The notes below the pieces were generated by a model. That model was given only the letters and a program-made list of their open reading frames with translations, ran no database searches and was not told the DNA's origin. Positions 1 to 13,660 of a stretch of 64,000 nucleotides of DNA are shown here, piece after piece. This stretch comes from Anticarsia gemmatalis. Taxonomy: Eukaryota > Arthropoda > Insecta > Lepidoptera > Erebidae. The stretch is from contig NC_134758.1 of the NCBI RefSeq assembly GCF_050436995.1, forward strand, positions 1,364,001 through 1,428,000, in the 5' to 3' direction. Numbering within the stretch: position 1 is the first letter of the stretch; each line of letters opens with the position of its first letter. The translations under genes were made by a program, and so were the position numbers.

Positions 1-2880
1 AGAATAACTAAAGTTAATAGATATAGTTTTGTCGTTTGCACGAAATCTTCATTAAACTGCAATAAAGCTGTTGAATCTGTAGTGCGATTTTCTACAGTCG
101 GTAGTATTGAGTATTAGGAGTTTGACATAAAAAAGTACTTCAAAATTAAATCATACAACACCCGCAAGGATGGGCTAAACCAGTTTTCAAACAAATTTTA
201 GCAAAAGCGAGCCGGTTGTGGTATGGTGCATGAGTGATAGAAAAATCACGTTACGTATGTCGCGCGTTAAACAGTGCGAAAAGCAGTAAATGTTTCAAAA
301 ATTATGAAATTACATTGAAAATGTATAAAATTCACGGACATAACGCCAAACAGTAGCCATTTCCGAAGCGCCAATGTCATGTATTATCATTGTTATCAGC
401 CATCAATAGTATCAGACAGCCACCTTCAAAGATAAGTAAATGTAAGACAATAATTTAGGTATATTACACGTTGAGATTAAGTAAGCATCGATCTTGATTA
501 GATCGAGATGTTTTTGAAGGAGGTGTGATTCAGCGTCCATAGAGTAATTGCTTTAAAATAGTAGCCCAGAGGTGGGTATGTTACTAAATGCCTTACAGCC
601 CGGTGTAAAGAAATGGGCTCAAGGCATATTACAAAACATATCAACATTATATGACAAAAATTTATCTATGTACTAGTAATATAAAGCCGAATTCTTTTTT
701 GTTTTTTTAAACGTGCTAATTAAATAGATAAAATGAATTGTTGTGTTGAATAACCCATTCCATTAAGAAGGTTATGGCTTTAAAACATCTCGCTTTGACT
801 AATAGAGGAGAGCATGAATAAAGATTATTGTGCAAATATCCTATTTCAAACTAAAGACCACGCAGCCAAAGTCGCGGGTGGCCACTAGTTTCATATACTT
901 TTGCTTACAGAGTATGCAACAAGCGTTATATAATATAATTAATACACTCGATATGATACAATTGGCACAGATTTTTCGCATCTAGATGATCTAATAAGAA
1001 CACAAGTCATTCATCGACACGCTCTTGGAATAATAATCAGTTCATCATGACTACATATTTATAATAACCATCTGCAATGCAAATGTATTTTCGAAGCTCA
1101 ATGAAAATATACAAATGATTATAACATATTTTCTTCATTATATTGTAATTCGAAAACTCATAGTTTTTTTTAAATGTATGTGAGTAACTTTTGCACTAAG
1201 ATTCAGGGGACTTTTACATACATATTGATCGATACATACACACGGAAACTTTACTATAAGCACTATGTTGCTCATATCAAAGTATGACTGTATAGTAGGC
1301 TAATCTGAAAGAAACATTGTTTGTACTGGGCATATACATTATTGCTCGAACGCAAACGACAGCGCTCTTAAGCGGAGAGGAACAAACAACACACGGTACA
1401 ACCAGATCAAAAAAATATTTGCTGATCAATAATATTTATTCGATGTGAGATTGAAACCCGTGGCACTTGCACGCAATGACCACCTTAATCACAACGCTAC
1501 AAACGTCATAATTTTACATTGCACGTGTCTCTTGATCTAATTAATGTCATAAAACCAAAACCATACATCCTCAAAGCAAAAAAATATCCTAAAATGGTCT
1601 AATTACTTTATTATCTCAACTGACATCAATAGCCAACCCTAAATGGTGGAATGATATCATAAGAGCAACTGAATTGTTTCATTGTTCGCGAAAGATTAGT
1701 TCAATCAAGGTTTATATGTGGTGTTTGTATACCGTATAGGGTTAAGTGGAGTTCGTGTATTAATTTGGTACGAGTTTGGACTAGTTACGTTGGGATATTA
1801 TGGTTTTGTTGATAGGAGTTTAGCTGCTTTTTAGCAGGTATTGTTACCCGGAAGAGAAATTTTGAGGTTAGAATTAGTTAGTTTTTAGTTTACTATAGTT
1901 ACGAGAGTTTGCAAATGATCTAAAAATTGGGTTGGCATGTCTTTGTGTATAATCCCTTTCATAAGCATTTCAAAACCAAGTTTAATAATTGAACAAGTTC
2001 TATAGAATAAAAAATATATGAACGTCAGTCAGTTAGCAGGCTACGAAGTACTATCATTAAAATTACTCGCTGCAGACCAAATTAAATAAAACTACAATAT
2101 TTTCAAATATTAATTAATTACACTTTCACTTCCCCGAAATTTACATTTTTTTATAAAAAAGTAGGAAACATAAGATCTAACATATTTATAACATACATAC
2201 ATAATATAAACGGGCTGAGACATGGGTTTTACAAGGATAAACGATTACGCCAAACGTCAAGTTTCCACGTCAAACTGTTTCTCAGTTCTCAGTGTAAGGC
2301 ATTGATAGACAGACAGACACGTGGGATCTGTTCCGACTCTTCCTTTTATGTTTCAGAATATGTATGTGTATATTTATGTAGGAACTTCACGTTTTGTATG
2401 TTTGTGAATGAAACTTAAATGAGTTCATACTAATTATAATTTTATGTTCCAATTTTAGTTATAAGCAAAACTTAATTCATTTCAAAAAAATATTATTTAT
2501 AATGAATTAATTAACGGATCCATATTCTTATAGATAAAAAAGAGGTCAAACGAGAACATTAGTCTCATATCTCTAATAACATACTCGGGAATTTCCGGCT
2601 TGCACCAATAAAGAAAATTTAATTCATGATTAACTAAATTGTGTATGGAATTGTTTAAAATACTTAAATAGATAAAAAAGTAAGAAAATATTCGAAATCC
2701 CGGTCAGATTCGTCAAGCTTTAAACGGAAGACAACGTTCTTATACATAAAAGCCGTAATACACGTCCATTACTTGAGGACAATTGAAGCGGTAATTTAAT
2801 TTAAATGTCTTAGGAACAGCGCATACGATAAGATTTCATTGTATGTGAATTTTCAGTGAAGATTTTATTTTGAAATCTGT
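1..2880. other. AT-rich DNA without recognised gene
   Basis: Apart from the SINE head at 1440-1510 nothing coding is seen. AGACAGACAGACACGTGGGA (2311-2330) looks like the edge of an old transposon. Confidence 0.5.
1440..1510 (-). mobile_element. SINE head (tRNA-like), minus strand
   Basis: On the minus strand GTGATTAAGGTGGTCATTGC (A-box region) is followed by CACGGGTTTCAATCTCAC (B-box region, complement of about 1444-1461). No tRNA fold; a SINE head remnant. Confidence 0.45.
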
Positions 2881-2890
2881 TATGATCTAA

Positions 2891-2945
2891 TGTATAATAG
2901 AAAACCCGTATTCTATTATACATTAAACATGCAACGCGAGAGTTA
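2891..2945. mobile_element. Short internally deleted copy of the palindromic element at 29 kb
   Basis: In inverted orientation this shares TTGCATGTTTAATGTATAAT and the adjacent CTCTCGCG with the 28.7-29.1 kb element. The arms are reduced to TGTATAATAGAA / TTCTATTATACA around 8 bp and the loop is gone. TGATCTAA occurs on both sides (2883-2890 and 2959-2966), possibly a target duplication. It supplies the empty site for Helitron copy 4. Confidence 0.6.
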
Positions 2946-3343
2946 AAAAGTTATGTTGTGATCTAAACATGCATAGTTAGGTTATTCAATAATTATATTT
3001 TCGAGTTTTCTTTTTTGTAATGTTATAAAATTTTTTAATAATAGTTCCAAATATAAAATAAAACCCGACCACTAACTTATTGCTAAAAACTTTCACGTGA
3101 CAACAATACACTTCCTTAATTATATTTTACCGAGAAGCAAAAATCATGATTACGTCAAAATCATTATCAAAAGACTTGAAATTTTTTTACCTATTAATAA
3201 TTATATTTTTACCTCGTAATAATATTTTTTATTTTTGTTTTTTTCGGAGACCAGCGACGAAAAATTGTTATATGTATTTTTTTCGGTGCAATGAACCAAC
3301 CTATACCATATAGTATTGGTCCGACTAAAAATCGCAATCTTAC

Positions 3344-3406
3344 GTCAGCCGTTAGCGTGTTAGCCGCCTCGTGGACCGCCTCGTGCAATAGACCGGGTAT
3401 TGCCAT
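3344..3406 (-). other. Exon-like minus-strand segment ending at a GTAAG donor
   Basis: An ATG at 3406 opens 21 codons (MAIPGLLHEAVHEAAN and on) in a local GC-rich pocket, with an exact GTAAG immediately after GAC (complement of 3339-3343). It ends in phase 0, unlike the phase-1 first exons at 17.6 and 48.4 kb, so it would not splice to the same acceptor. An upstream TATAG could serve as acceptor if it is internal. Weak evidence only. Confidence 0.15.
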
Positions 3407-5309
3407 AGAGTTCTATACGAGTAGTTGAATAAATATCTGATTCAGTTTCTTTTATTCGCAGGAAATAAAATGTTAGATTGTTTCTTCTACTTTTATATGG
3501 ATTCTATACTTGAAGGCATGTATTTCTATGCAGGGCACGTTTTTATATTAGTTGATGAGGATCTAACAGATTTTATACCCTATTGTAAAAAACAGCCTTA
3601 CTTTCACGTCTTACGCCCATAAAAAAATAATTGCAATTATTATTAACATCAATTAAAAACACTTCTAACATAAATTAAAAGATGAAAGAAAACATAATAA
3701 TATTTCTCCAAATCATCTTAATCTTCATTTAAACGAAAAAAACAAGCATAAATACAACTTTCTAATTCATTATACTACCACAGTTCTTTCAACAGAAACT
3801 CACGTAATTTCCACACCATATAAAGCTTACACAACCGTAGATAATAGCGTTATTAATAACGTACATCAAGGGTTTACCTCCATGGCAACATCATAAACCA
3901 CGATAGCTTAAATACTGCAATAGCACAGGTGTTCACTTACCCACGGTTACCTTGCTCGGGAATAACACGTTTGTAAGAATTATTTAATGAATAGGTACGT
4001 TGTGTTAGCTTTTATTTCCTGAAAGAAATGTGGAAGGTATTTCTTTTTACTAATATTTTTTCTTGATACCTAATCGTTTTTAAAAATACGCCAGTAATAA
4101 TAGTAATACATCAGTATTTTAGTTACTTTTTTATAGATATAATAGGCATTCACAAAGATGTCAATGACAAAGCTCCCGGCTACTAAAGAAAATTGTTCTT
4201 TACGAAAACAAGGACGCTTTTTTCATTTGAAACTTAATTTTAAAGGCTATTTAGTCATAAGCCACATGCACCCTAATTCTGTCGCTGTGGCTGTTCTATT
4301 TAATAGTTCAAATTAATTATGGTAAACATTCCACAATGGTTAATTTGGTTTTGTCTTACATAATAATTGTTACATAATCTTCGACTTAAGTCACAGACTG
4401 AAAAAAAATCGATGGATAGAAAAATCTATCCAATTTTTTTCATCCTGTTACACAATATAATACAGAACTTGTACAAAGGTTCCATCAGATTCGATAATTT
4501 AGAATTTCTTGGAAAACGAACAGAAAGATAGGACAGAAGGTAGTCTATCCAATCGTGAAGTGGAACAATATGGCGTCAGACGTGCCCTAACCATGTTAAG
4601 TTTCCAAGAAAGCCTTGCGGTTTCCAATTAGGGATACGGTTCTATCTTACGCCGGAAGTTTTGGCACAAAGACAATATTCGTGCAACTGTTGCTCCTTTT
4701 AAGACATACGGAGAGTTTTCATCACAATTAATATTTGAGAACAAAAATCACAAGTATCTTTTCATTGTTCATTGTTAGAGTGGTTAATTAAAGAAACTTC
4801 ACAATTGTGAAAATTATCCAAAGTTTCTAAACATAGTTTCACGTCTGTCAAAAACTAACTGGGACCGACTTTAATTTCCATAAAAGCACGGTGAATACCA
4901 CTGAGAGGCCACCCATCTATAAACTGTCCGCGGCAAACGTTGCTTACCTCTCCGATTGTTTACGAACCGCTAAGTGCTGAATGCCTCTAACAAGGTGATA
5001 ATGCTACAACGAGTAATGTTCCCACACCTTATAGAACAATATTGAAGAATGTGTTAAGGCTGTAGGTAGTTTCTATGTTATTACTACTTCGACAGATGTC
5101 ATAAGTCCCACACGGAACAAATAATCGTAGGCTCTACAAATAGATAGTTATTTCGGTTCTATACCATAATCCGGTTTCTTATATTTATTAACCGGGAAAT
5201 TTCCTTATTTATGCGACCCTGGTTATTTTTGTCTTTTCAGCGCACAGGTACATAGGTCAATATGTAAGACTTATAATTTTTTGTACGTGGTTTGATTTAT
5301 TAAAGTTCA

Positions 5310-5445
5310 AAGTAATTCTTAGTGCAAGAGTTGTCTTCAATGCAACATGTATTATCAACCTTTGTAGACTAGGAACTGACACAGGGCGTATCAATTCCTG
5401 GGTTCAGAATTCCTAGGTCGCAAAGTGCTATTGAGTTTTTGTACA
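5310..5445. mobile_element. SINE fragment
   Basis: TTCTTAGTGCAAGAGTTGTC (5317-5336) matches the 3' part of the SINE at 13.5 kb. About 50 bases further, CCTGGGTTCAGAATTCCTAGG then GCAAAGTG is a degenerate B box with a typical SINE continuation. Possibly two overlapping fragments. Confidence 0.35.
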
Positions 5446-6520
5446 CACCCGGAAGAACTGTGTAAAGGAAGGCCCGCTTCCTTTAACCTACAGTGTTATT
5501 GAATGAATAGCGGTTTAATTACAAAGTTATGTTTGATTTCCGAAACTTCAGAATCTCTTTTAAAATATGGGTTAAAAGAAGTATGACTTAGTATGATAAT
5601 AGATTAATATGACGTGTTAAAAAATTACGAAAAATTAAATGCAGTTCTTGTTTATTTACTAGGTAGAATTACTTATGAACAATTTCAGATGTTAACAAAA
5701 TATGTTCGTACTATTGACTGTAAATTAGGATGTATAGGCGAAGCATGTTTATTCCCACATCAAGTCAGTAACCCTTTAACATACTATGTCGTGACGTCAC
5801 ACCACATGTAACCCAGTGATACAATTGCTCTCATACTACGGTCAAAGTCACTGAATTAAAACATTAATAGACTCAATCTATTCCTCGTTGTTCCTCATAA
5901 AGCTGCCAAATAAAACCATTGCACTACTATACACAACTCACCAACTAAAACACATTGGAAAATCGACCCAATAACCTTAAACTTAAGTGTTATAATTAAT
6001 TTTGGTATATGCATAAGGATTTGGTAGTATGCCAACGCCGAGTCAAGGCTAATGACCGGATCGTAGTACATTAACTGTTTTCCCCTTGAATGACAATTGT
6101 ATTGTATTGTAAAACGTCAATGTATGACACTTGACAGACATTCTCTCCGGATATAACGATTTGTTCGATTGGGTGATGTGCCAAGTCTAATAATATTTGT
6201 GGGAAATATTTGTTTTGTATGTATGTGGTGCAATAGTTAGGATTGTTGCCATGCTATCGTGCTAAGTGTTCTAGTTTCAATTCCTATGCGAAACATTTAG
6301 GTCATTTTAGTTTCGTCATTGTTGAATTGTTGTCTGGGATTTGTATGTCTGCTCACTTTAGGTGCTAGTTTTCATTAGTTTAGTATTTTTTCCCGCCGAC
6401 TCAGACTTCCCCGTTTTCAGTTACTTAAAGTAACTGTCTTTAAGCAGTCGCAGGTTTGATTAAACGATAGATTTAGAGAATAGTGTTAACGGTAGAGAGA
6501 AATGTTATAATTTCTTGTTG

Positions 6521-6603
6521 ATAACATATTTTTATGTGGAGTATTACTAAAAAGTGCATGTTACCAGTAATGTAGTAATTAATACTCTACATAAAAATAT
6601 TAT
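6521..6603. repeat. Imperfect inverted repeat, about 25-bp arms (MITE-like)
   Basis: The left arm, from 6521, contains ATTTTTATGTGGAGTATTA; the right arm, to about 6603, contains its near complement TAATACTCTACATAAAAAT. The spacer is about 30 bp. No protein is encoded. Could be a small MITE remnant. Confidence 0.5.
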
Positions 6604-7735
6604 TTGTGAGATATGAAAGCACAAAAAACGTAGACCCAGTGGAAAAGAAATGGTACTCAAACGATACATGAGTGCATTGAGAAAAGTGAGTGGTTCTTTT
6701 ACATATTGGCCGTCATTTTAACTAACAGATATCCGACACTTATCCAAAAGCCATGAAACTAGCCTGGTCTGTCTTATTAGATAGTCTTGGAACAAAACTA
6801 TGTTGCAATAGGAAGACAAGTAATATAACAATGTCATACAAGTTAAATAGTTTAATTAATTCTTAAATTGGTACAAGTGGTCAAGCAATGATGGAAACAA
6901 TCGTTTTTTACTCGTATAACTAAGAATCAACGGATGACGTTTGTGACCTGAGGTCGAGTTACGTCGCATCATTATGGGTTATTATACCGTCTGGTGGTTT
7001 GTTTACGTCTTATTTATTCAGTATTTTCTGACGCTAGATGATTTTTCGAATAATGATCCTAGCGTTAGTAAAGAGGTGTACCTATTAATACCGAGAAAAA
7101 TGGTGGTGAATATCAATTCCACTGTGCCGCGAAAAATGTCAACTGAAACAGTGACATTCATTTCATATTATTGTGATAATAATTGTCATTTACATAAGTA
7201 ACACACATACTTTCAATAAGAAAAAATGTTCAAATTTATAACTCCTTGAGCGTGAATTGTATACGTTCAAGTGAATGAACGCTGCCTAAGCAAACATAAA
7301 AAAATCAACTTAGCATATCAGTCAAATAGTATCAATTGTAATTATCTAACATAATTACTATTCTAATTTTATCATATTTCATTACAAAACAGTCCAAATC
7401 AATTAGTACAGACCCTTCTCCAAATAAATACAGCTGTCATTAATACGTGTCCAAAATTACATTTTGAAACAAATTAACGGCTCCTTAATTTTGAATGAAG
7501 TGTTCACAACCAAATTGGATCCTTTAAACAATAGTTTGGGTCTCGGACGTAAATTTTTGGAACACTGATTACATCCCTTCAATTGTTACGAGATTGAATA
7601 GAACCTGTAGGTAGACTAGTTACAATGTATTCGAAGATTATTTATTTAAATATATAATTAGAAGTAAATATAAATCTGACACGTGTTTTATTACAGGGTT
7701 AATTTGTGACCTCCAAAGTTGGCAATTTTCTTAAA

Positions 7736-7991
7736 TCTATACTAATATTATAAAGCGGAAGAGTTTGTTTGTTTGTTTGTTTGTTTGTTTGAACGCGGTA
7801 ATCTCGGGAACTACTGGTCCGATCAGAAAAATTCTTTCAGTGTTAGATAGCCTATTTATCGAGGAAGGTTATAGGCTATATATCATCACGCTACGACCGA
7901 TAGGAGCAGAGTACCAGTGAAAAATGTTACAAAAACGGGGAAAATTATGATTCTCTTATGTGACGCAAGCGAAGTTGCGCGGGTCAGCTAG
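7736..7991 (+). mobile_element. Non-autonomous Helitron-like element, family A, copy 1
   Basis: It begins TCTATACTAATATTATAAAG and ends GGGTCAGCTAG, with a short hairpin (CGCAA-GCGAAG-TTGCG) just before the CTAG. It sits between A (7735) and T (7992), the Helitron target. A variable TTTG microsatellite follows the 5' end. It has no coding capacity and must have been moved by proteins supplied elsewhere. Confidence 0.8.
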
Positions 7992-8266
7992 TAAATTATA
8001 ATTGTTTATTCTCCCATGATGGTCCGATTGCATTATTTCGTTCCATAGGTCAAATTACAGGATACGGTAAGTAAACAATCAACTTACAATTTCTTTCAGA
8101 TTAGATACTAAGACTTGCTCCGTCTTCACACTGTTTTCCAAAAGGCAAAAAAACCATTGAAAGTCGTTGTCTTACTGAACCGCAATGAATCCAAGAACGG
8201 CCAAGTTACGGTAATGAGTTAGCTAGTTTGAACTTCTGCTCATAGATTCAGGGTGGAATAATATCT

Positions 8267-8528
8267 TCTATACTAATATTATAAAGCTGAAGAGTTTGTT
8301 TGTTTGTTTGTTTGTTTGTTTGAACGCGCTAATCTCAGGAACTACTGGTCCGATTTGAAAAATTCCTTCAGTGTTAGATAGCCCATTTATCGAGGAAGTC
8401 TATAGGCTATATATCATCACGCTACGACCAATAGGAGCAGAGCAGCAGTAAAGAATGTTACAAAAACGGGGGAAAATTTGACCCATTCCCTCTTATGTGA
8501 CGCAAGCGAAGTTGCGCGGGTCAGCTAG
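8267..8528 (+). mobile_element. Helitron-like element, family A, copy 2
   Basis: Same ends, TTTG tract and 3' hairpin as copy 1, which lies only 275 bp upstream in the same orientation. The base before the 5' TC is T rather than A, so the left flank has mutated or the target was atypical. The inside is 262 bp and non-coding. Confidence 0.8.
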
Positions 8529-11500
8529 TTTAATAATAAATTTGATAAGCCTACATAAATAGCCAGCCTACATATGAGTAGATTTCCCGTGGTTTTCATA
8601 AAAGAACATAAAACATAAATGTTATTATTAATGATCTAGCTAGACTAACTCCTACGCATGGCCATTATAATATACTCACAGTTATTCGAAAATTAATAAA
8701 CATATGTATTTGTATAGATAGTTACAGGGCTTAGGCGCCAAGAGGATTTTTACAAAATTACATCAAAACATATCGACTCGAAATACCTGAAAGTATTAAA
8801 AACAACTCTTGGGCCACCCAAGATACAAGGGTATTCAGACTCAGAGGTATTATATTTAAAAAAACGAGCAAAATGGACATACAAAGAAACAAAAGAATAT
8901 TAATAACTTACTTGATCCCAGCATATATACGCTGTCGTTTCGTAAAGAATGATATTGACAATTCATAAATAAATAGCTGATATAATAGTATTCAACTAGC
9001 CTAATAAATTACTTCGTATGGGAATCGACCTAACAGTCTCCGTGCGAAATGGTATCTACGTGTTGGCCTTGGGCCCTTGAACTTCCAACAACATGCAATG
9101 CCATTAACAGATGACATAAATCTAGAAAAATCACTGCTATTCGTTTGCAAATAAAAGCAATAAATCAAAAATGAACACGATTAGATATATGTTTTAGACG
9201 ATCCATCACTTGAAATGATAGTGTAATCTCTGTATAATGCTTGGTGAAAATCTTTGACGTCATTCTGATCGGTTGATAGACTAACTGGACAATGTATTTT
9301 ATATTAAACCTGGTCGATATTATAATGCCATTATTAATGTCCCTTGTTTGACTAAGTACCTAACAATTCTACAATTCAAAATATCAATCTATTTAGCTAT
9401 AATAATAGACTAATCTGAATATAGGTAAAATAACCAGTATATAAAATAGCTGGCAATCTTTTTAAGGGATCAAATGACAAATATTCTTTCTTGAATCTTG
9501 AATTCCTGAAATTTTCTTTTAACTTTCCAGGGTAAAAGAAGAAGTTGGAAATTCAATAAATCCAATTTCCAAAGAAACTCATCCGTCTAGTTTTCCGGTT
9601 CAACTTAAAATCTTATAAAGAAAAAGTCAACCATGCGTCAGGACATCAAACGTGTAATAAACTATCCATTTTCCTGTAGAATCGTAGTTTACCCCTCGTC
9701 AATCACATGGGTCGAGTTTCTTTTGACAAGTGACATTAACTTTTTATAAAAATCATTTTTCTATATAAATTCAAAAGTTTTAATTATCAGTTCACGTGGA
9801 ATACAAACAAATAGCACAAGGCAGTATAAAATATGGTAAATTTTAAGTTAAAATATATAAATCACTGTCTTACTGCTGGACACATCTCTGAAATAAAAAA
9901 GACAGACAGAAAGATAGACATAGCATTCTCCAAAATTTCTCAGATGATTTCGTTGCAAATTGTTATCAGACTGTTTTAGAACAGACATTTATTAATAGTT
10001 GGTCAATGATGAATCGCACTTATTGTTGTGTTTGCATGTTACCTGCACGTGCTGTCATGTTACACTGGTCTGACCGTATCAAATCTGTTCATCCGTTTAT
10101 CATTTATATACCTAGGCTCGACAGTAATTCTTGGTGAAATAGCCTTCACTATAAAAATTACGCATATAACACAAAATACTTTGCGCTGCTCACATTTTTT
10201 ACGTAATTTAAACGTTACCTAAAGGACTTCAACTTTGTTACATTTAAAAGAACTTAAATGTATTATTTTTAATTAAATTTTCAAACGTCTTTCAACGGAT
10301 ATTAACACAGCGCAAGTTGTATTGAGAAAGTTCATATCACAACCTTAAATCGTTTTCCTTGCCACTTATGCAACCGGCGGGAGTTCAATGTTTTCTCGCA
10401 AAAATATATTATTTGACTGGCTCGCAAAGATTTTGCAGCATTGATTTTGCGTTATATTTGAAGCAAAAAAATAACATTTTAGTTCAAGAATCATGTTATT
10501 AAACGTATTACAAAAACACGAACCATCTTCTACTCAGCAACACATTTAAATAAACGATGAGGACATGCTAAAGAAATAGCATATTTTCACTCAAATCCGT
10601 TGCCGAAAAGGCATGCATGGAATTATGGAATATATTACCATACATTTCCTGTTCTCAAACAAAAATACGCCTTGGTAACGTGTAAGGCTTTGTCAAAAGA
10701 TGTAATGAATACGTAAATTACGTTTTAATAAGTGATACGCATAATTTTATGACCGGAACATGTAATTTTGTTACTTAATTCATGTTACACTTAGTTTAAA
10801 TATGCATAACACTGTACTATAAAGTTTACGAGTACGTAAGAAAAACGAGGATACTACAGTCTTTTCTATCCAATCACGCAAATATTACGATTTATAAATA
10901 CAAAAGTGTCTAACGGTGTGTTACGTTTCAATGTCTAAACTGTGTAATCGATTAAGATAAAATTTTACAGTAACATATTGTATTTGGTGAAGAAGGCATT
11001 TTTTTTCGAAAAAAGAGAAGATTCACAGCTAAGAAACTAAATTAGCTACATCTTTAAAAACATGTCGGTCTGTAATCATTTACTTTTACCTACTCCTAAC
11101 TTTTGTTCCAGGGTATTTTGAACTCCCGAGTGCCCATTGACTTAGCTAACGCCAACTGTTATTTGCAACAGCCGGAACCAATGTCTTACGTGTCCCTTAA
11201 CTTCAAAGTGACTGTTTCTAATTGCTACTAAGAGACAACAGCTTTCTGACCTCCTGTGTATCTAAATGTTACTCTAGTATCGTTTCATTGAATAATATAT
11301 ACCAAATAAACAGTTTTTTGTATGAATAAAGACGAATTGATGAAAGATTAAATCAATATCAAATAATAGAGTTTCGTTTATTATGACGAAATTACCAAAA
11401 TTGTAATACAACAGTCTAAATGACATTTTAGAAGTGATTTGCGCTTAATTTTGAATGTTGAATGACGATGAAGGATTACCGTGATAACTTATGAGAAAGG

Positions 11501-11555
11501 TTAATTAAAATAATTGTAGCTAAAGAACTTAACAGGACTTCTAGCAACACACTAA

Positions 11556-11754
11556 TCTATATATTATAACAAACTCTTCCGTTACTGACTGTCTGATAAA
11601 TAACGCACAGCTGTAACTACTGAGCGTAGAAAGTCGAAATTTGGTATCAAGGTTCGTTAGGAAGTGTAGACGAGCACTAAGAGAAGATTTTTGAAAATTA
11701 CCACCCTGAAGGGGGTGAAATTCCACGCGCGCAAAGCCGTGGGCAGAAAGATAG
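11556..11754 (+). mobile_element. Decayed Helitron-like element, third 5' type
   Basis: It starts TCTATATATTATAACAAAC after an A and has TTCCGTTACTGACTGTCTG and GAAATTTGGTATCAAGG, then CCCTGAAGGGGGTGAAATTC and a GCGCGCAAAGCCGTGGGC hairpin-like end. The expected CTAG reads ATAG, followed by T. An old copy. Confidence 0.55.
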
Positions 11755-13460
11755 TCTTCTTATGTAAAAAACAATACTCAATGACGTCACATTTTTCATT
11801 CATAACACAATGTTCCTACCCACATCTTGATAACACACGATAATGTTAGTATAATTTTCAATTATTCACGGTCTACCGGGGCGGCTAGCGGTGGCTTCTC
11901 CCACGCCTGTCAAGCTAAATTACCGATCATGGTAATTGACTACACGTGTTATCTTTACTGGACACTGATAGTAAGGATATTACGCGTAATAACGATTGGT
12001 ACACTAAAAGATAAAGCACGTGTAACACAAACACACTTTATTGCAACAAAAACGAACAACGGGCAAATAATTTTGATAAGATTTCCTGACCCACACTACT
12101 AACCTGTACTTGACCCCTGAAATTCAGCCTGTCAAACTAACTCATTCTATGCTACATTTCACGAAAATCGAAGATGATAAAAAAATTACAAATAAAGTAT
12201 CAAATATTCGGTGATCAACAAATATACCTTTATTTATATTTGTTTACTAATACTCATGGATTCAATAATGTAAACAAACGAAGTGTTTTCATAAAACTAC
12301 ACATAAAGTAGTAATTTCTTTTAAACAAAGTTCAATAACACCTGACTTAATCGGGAAATCTTTCAAGGAAAACGTGCGTAATATTACAATATAATCTTTT
12401 GATTATATATTCAAAGTTATTCCAAGTAGGCAGTATTAGTTTACATACATAATTAATAACTTAACATGGAAACAAGGATTGCTCGATTAAACTAAGATAT
12501 TGCTGAATTAATGAATACCGGTAATGCAATGAATATTATCACTTGTTTTGTTCATTATTCTATACTATAAGTTCATTATTGTAAACAATTTTGTATTGAA
12601 ACATTTTACAATGTCAGAAAAAAAACTAAAGCTTTCGCGTTTTATGCTCATTATATTATAGAATACGGTATTAATGCGAATACACATTTTCCCTGAGAAA
12701 GCCTGTTGTTCCGGCGCAGGTTACACTGGCTGACGTCGGCTATCTGTTTGGGCAGTCCAGTTAGGATGTGACAAAGGCCAAGTTTTTATTTTAGATAAAA
12801 TAATGCCCGTACATCAAAACTGTCTAAATCACGGAGAAATCCTGGAACAACGTAGGTACTAAAAGGTTGCTCTAAACCATACCTAATTACCGTATTTGAT
12901 ACGAATATCAATAAACGATAGTGATTTTTGAGATCAATAATTTTCCTAATAAACAACGAATGCAGATACATAAGAACTGGCGTTCAATAAACGCCAATAC
13001 AGCCCAAACAAAATGGAAACATTGAAAATCTATCTTATTTGTACAGATTACATAATTTTTTATTCGTTCCGAGACAGGGCCGTGTCTCCCGAGGGATATT
13101 AAGGCTTCATTCTTACATAATAAAGATATATTTACTTTCGTTTATTTATTGTTTATCGGTTTATTTGGAGCAAACAAGTTTGATAATGATGTATTGGGTG
13201 TATCAAATACCGAGGAGCTTTTGCCCCTGGCAACGATCGTGATTGGAATATAATGCCTATTAGTTGTGTTCTGAATACTTATGTTTTCTTAGTGCTCATT
13301 TACCATTATTATTCTAACTCCAGCGGCTTAGGCTCTACTATAAGATAATTACAGCGAAATCGCTCAGGCGTGTCTTTCTTTTTTATAACAAATTACATGA
13401 TTCGATAGATATACGTACACATTGAACATACATACTTTCATGAAATAAAAGTATACCCAA

Positions 13461-13660
13461 AGGTTTTATAGACAGAGGCGCAGTGGTGTTTGGTCACCAC
13501 GCCAACACCACTACGTCGGGAGGTCGTGGGTTCGATTCCCACACGGGTATAACACATAATTGCTTCGGGTCTGGTTGTGCTTTGTGTCCGTTGTTTGTAT
13601 GTTTGTAAAAGTCCCCGCAACACAAGAGCAATCCTTAGTGCGAGAGCTGTCTTTTAAAAC
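13461..13660 (+). mobile_element. tRNA-derived SINE
   Basis: GTGGGTTCGATTCCCAC (13526-13542) is an intact internal B box, with an A-box-like GGCGCAGTGGTG about 50 bases upstream. The body continues through GGTTGTGCTTTGTGTCCG to TTAGTGCGAGAGCTGTC. It does not fold as a functional tRNA. The antisense frame with VGIEPTTSRR is a SINE artefact. Confidence 0.65.

Larger units (their letters stand above)
2970..7735. other. AT-rich DNA without recognised gene
   Basis: It holds the exon-like segment at 3344-3406, SINE fragments near 5.3-5.4 kb and the inverted repeat at 6.5 kb. Open frames of 60-75 codons have unbiased AT-rich composition and no homology I recognise. Confidence 0.5.

Noticed and set aside
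13520..13550. Possible tRNA gene (perfect B box)
   Set aside because: No acceptor, D or anticodon stems can be drawn around it; the sequence continues into a SINE body.
13438..13623. Minus-strand frame containing VGIEPTTSRR
   Set aside because: This is the antisense reading of a tRNA-derived SINE B box, a well-known false protein.
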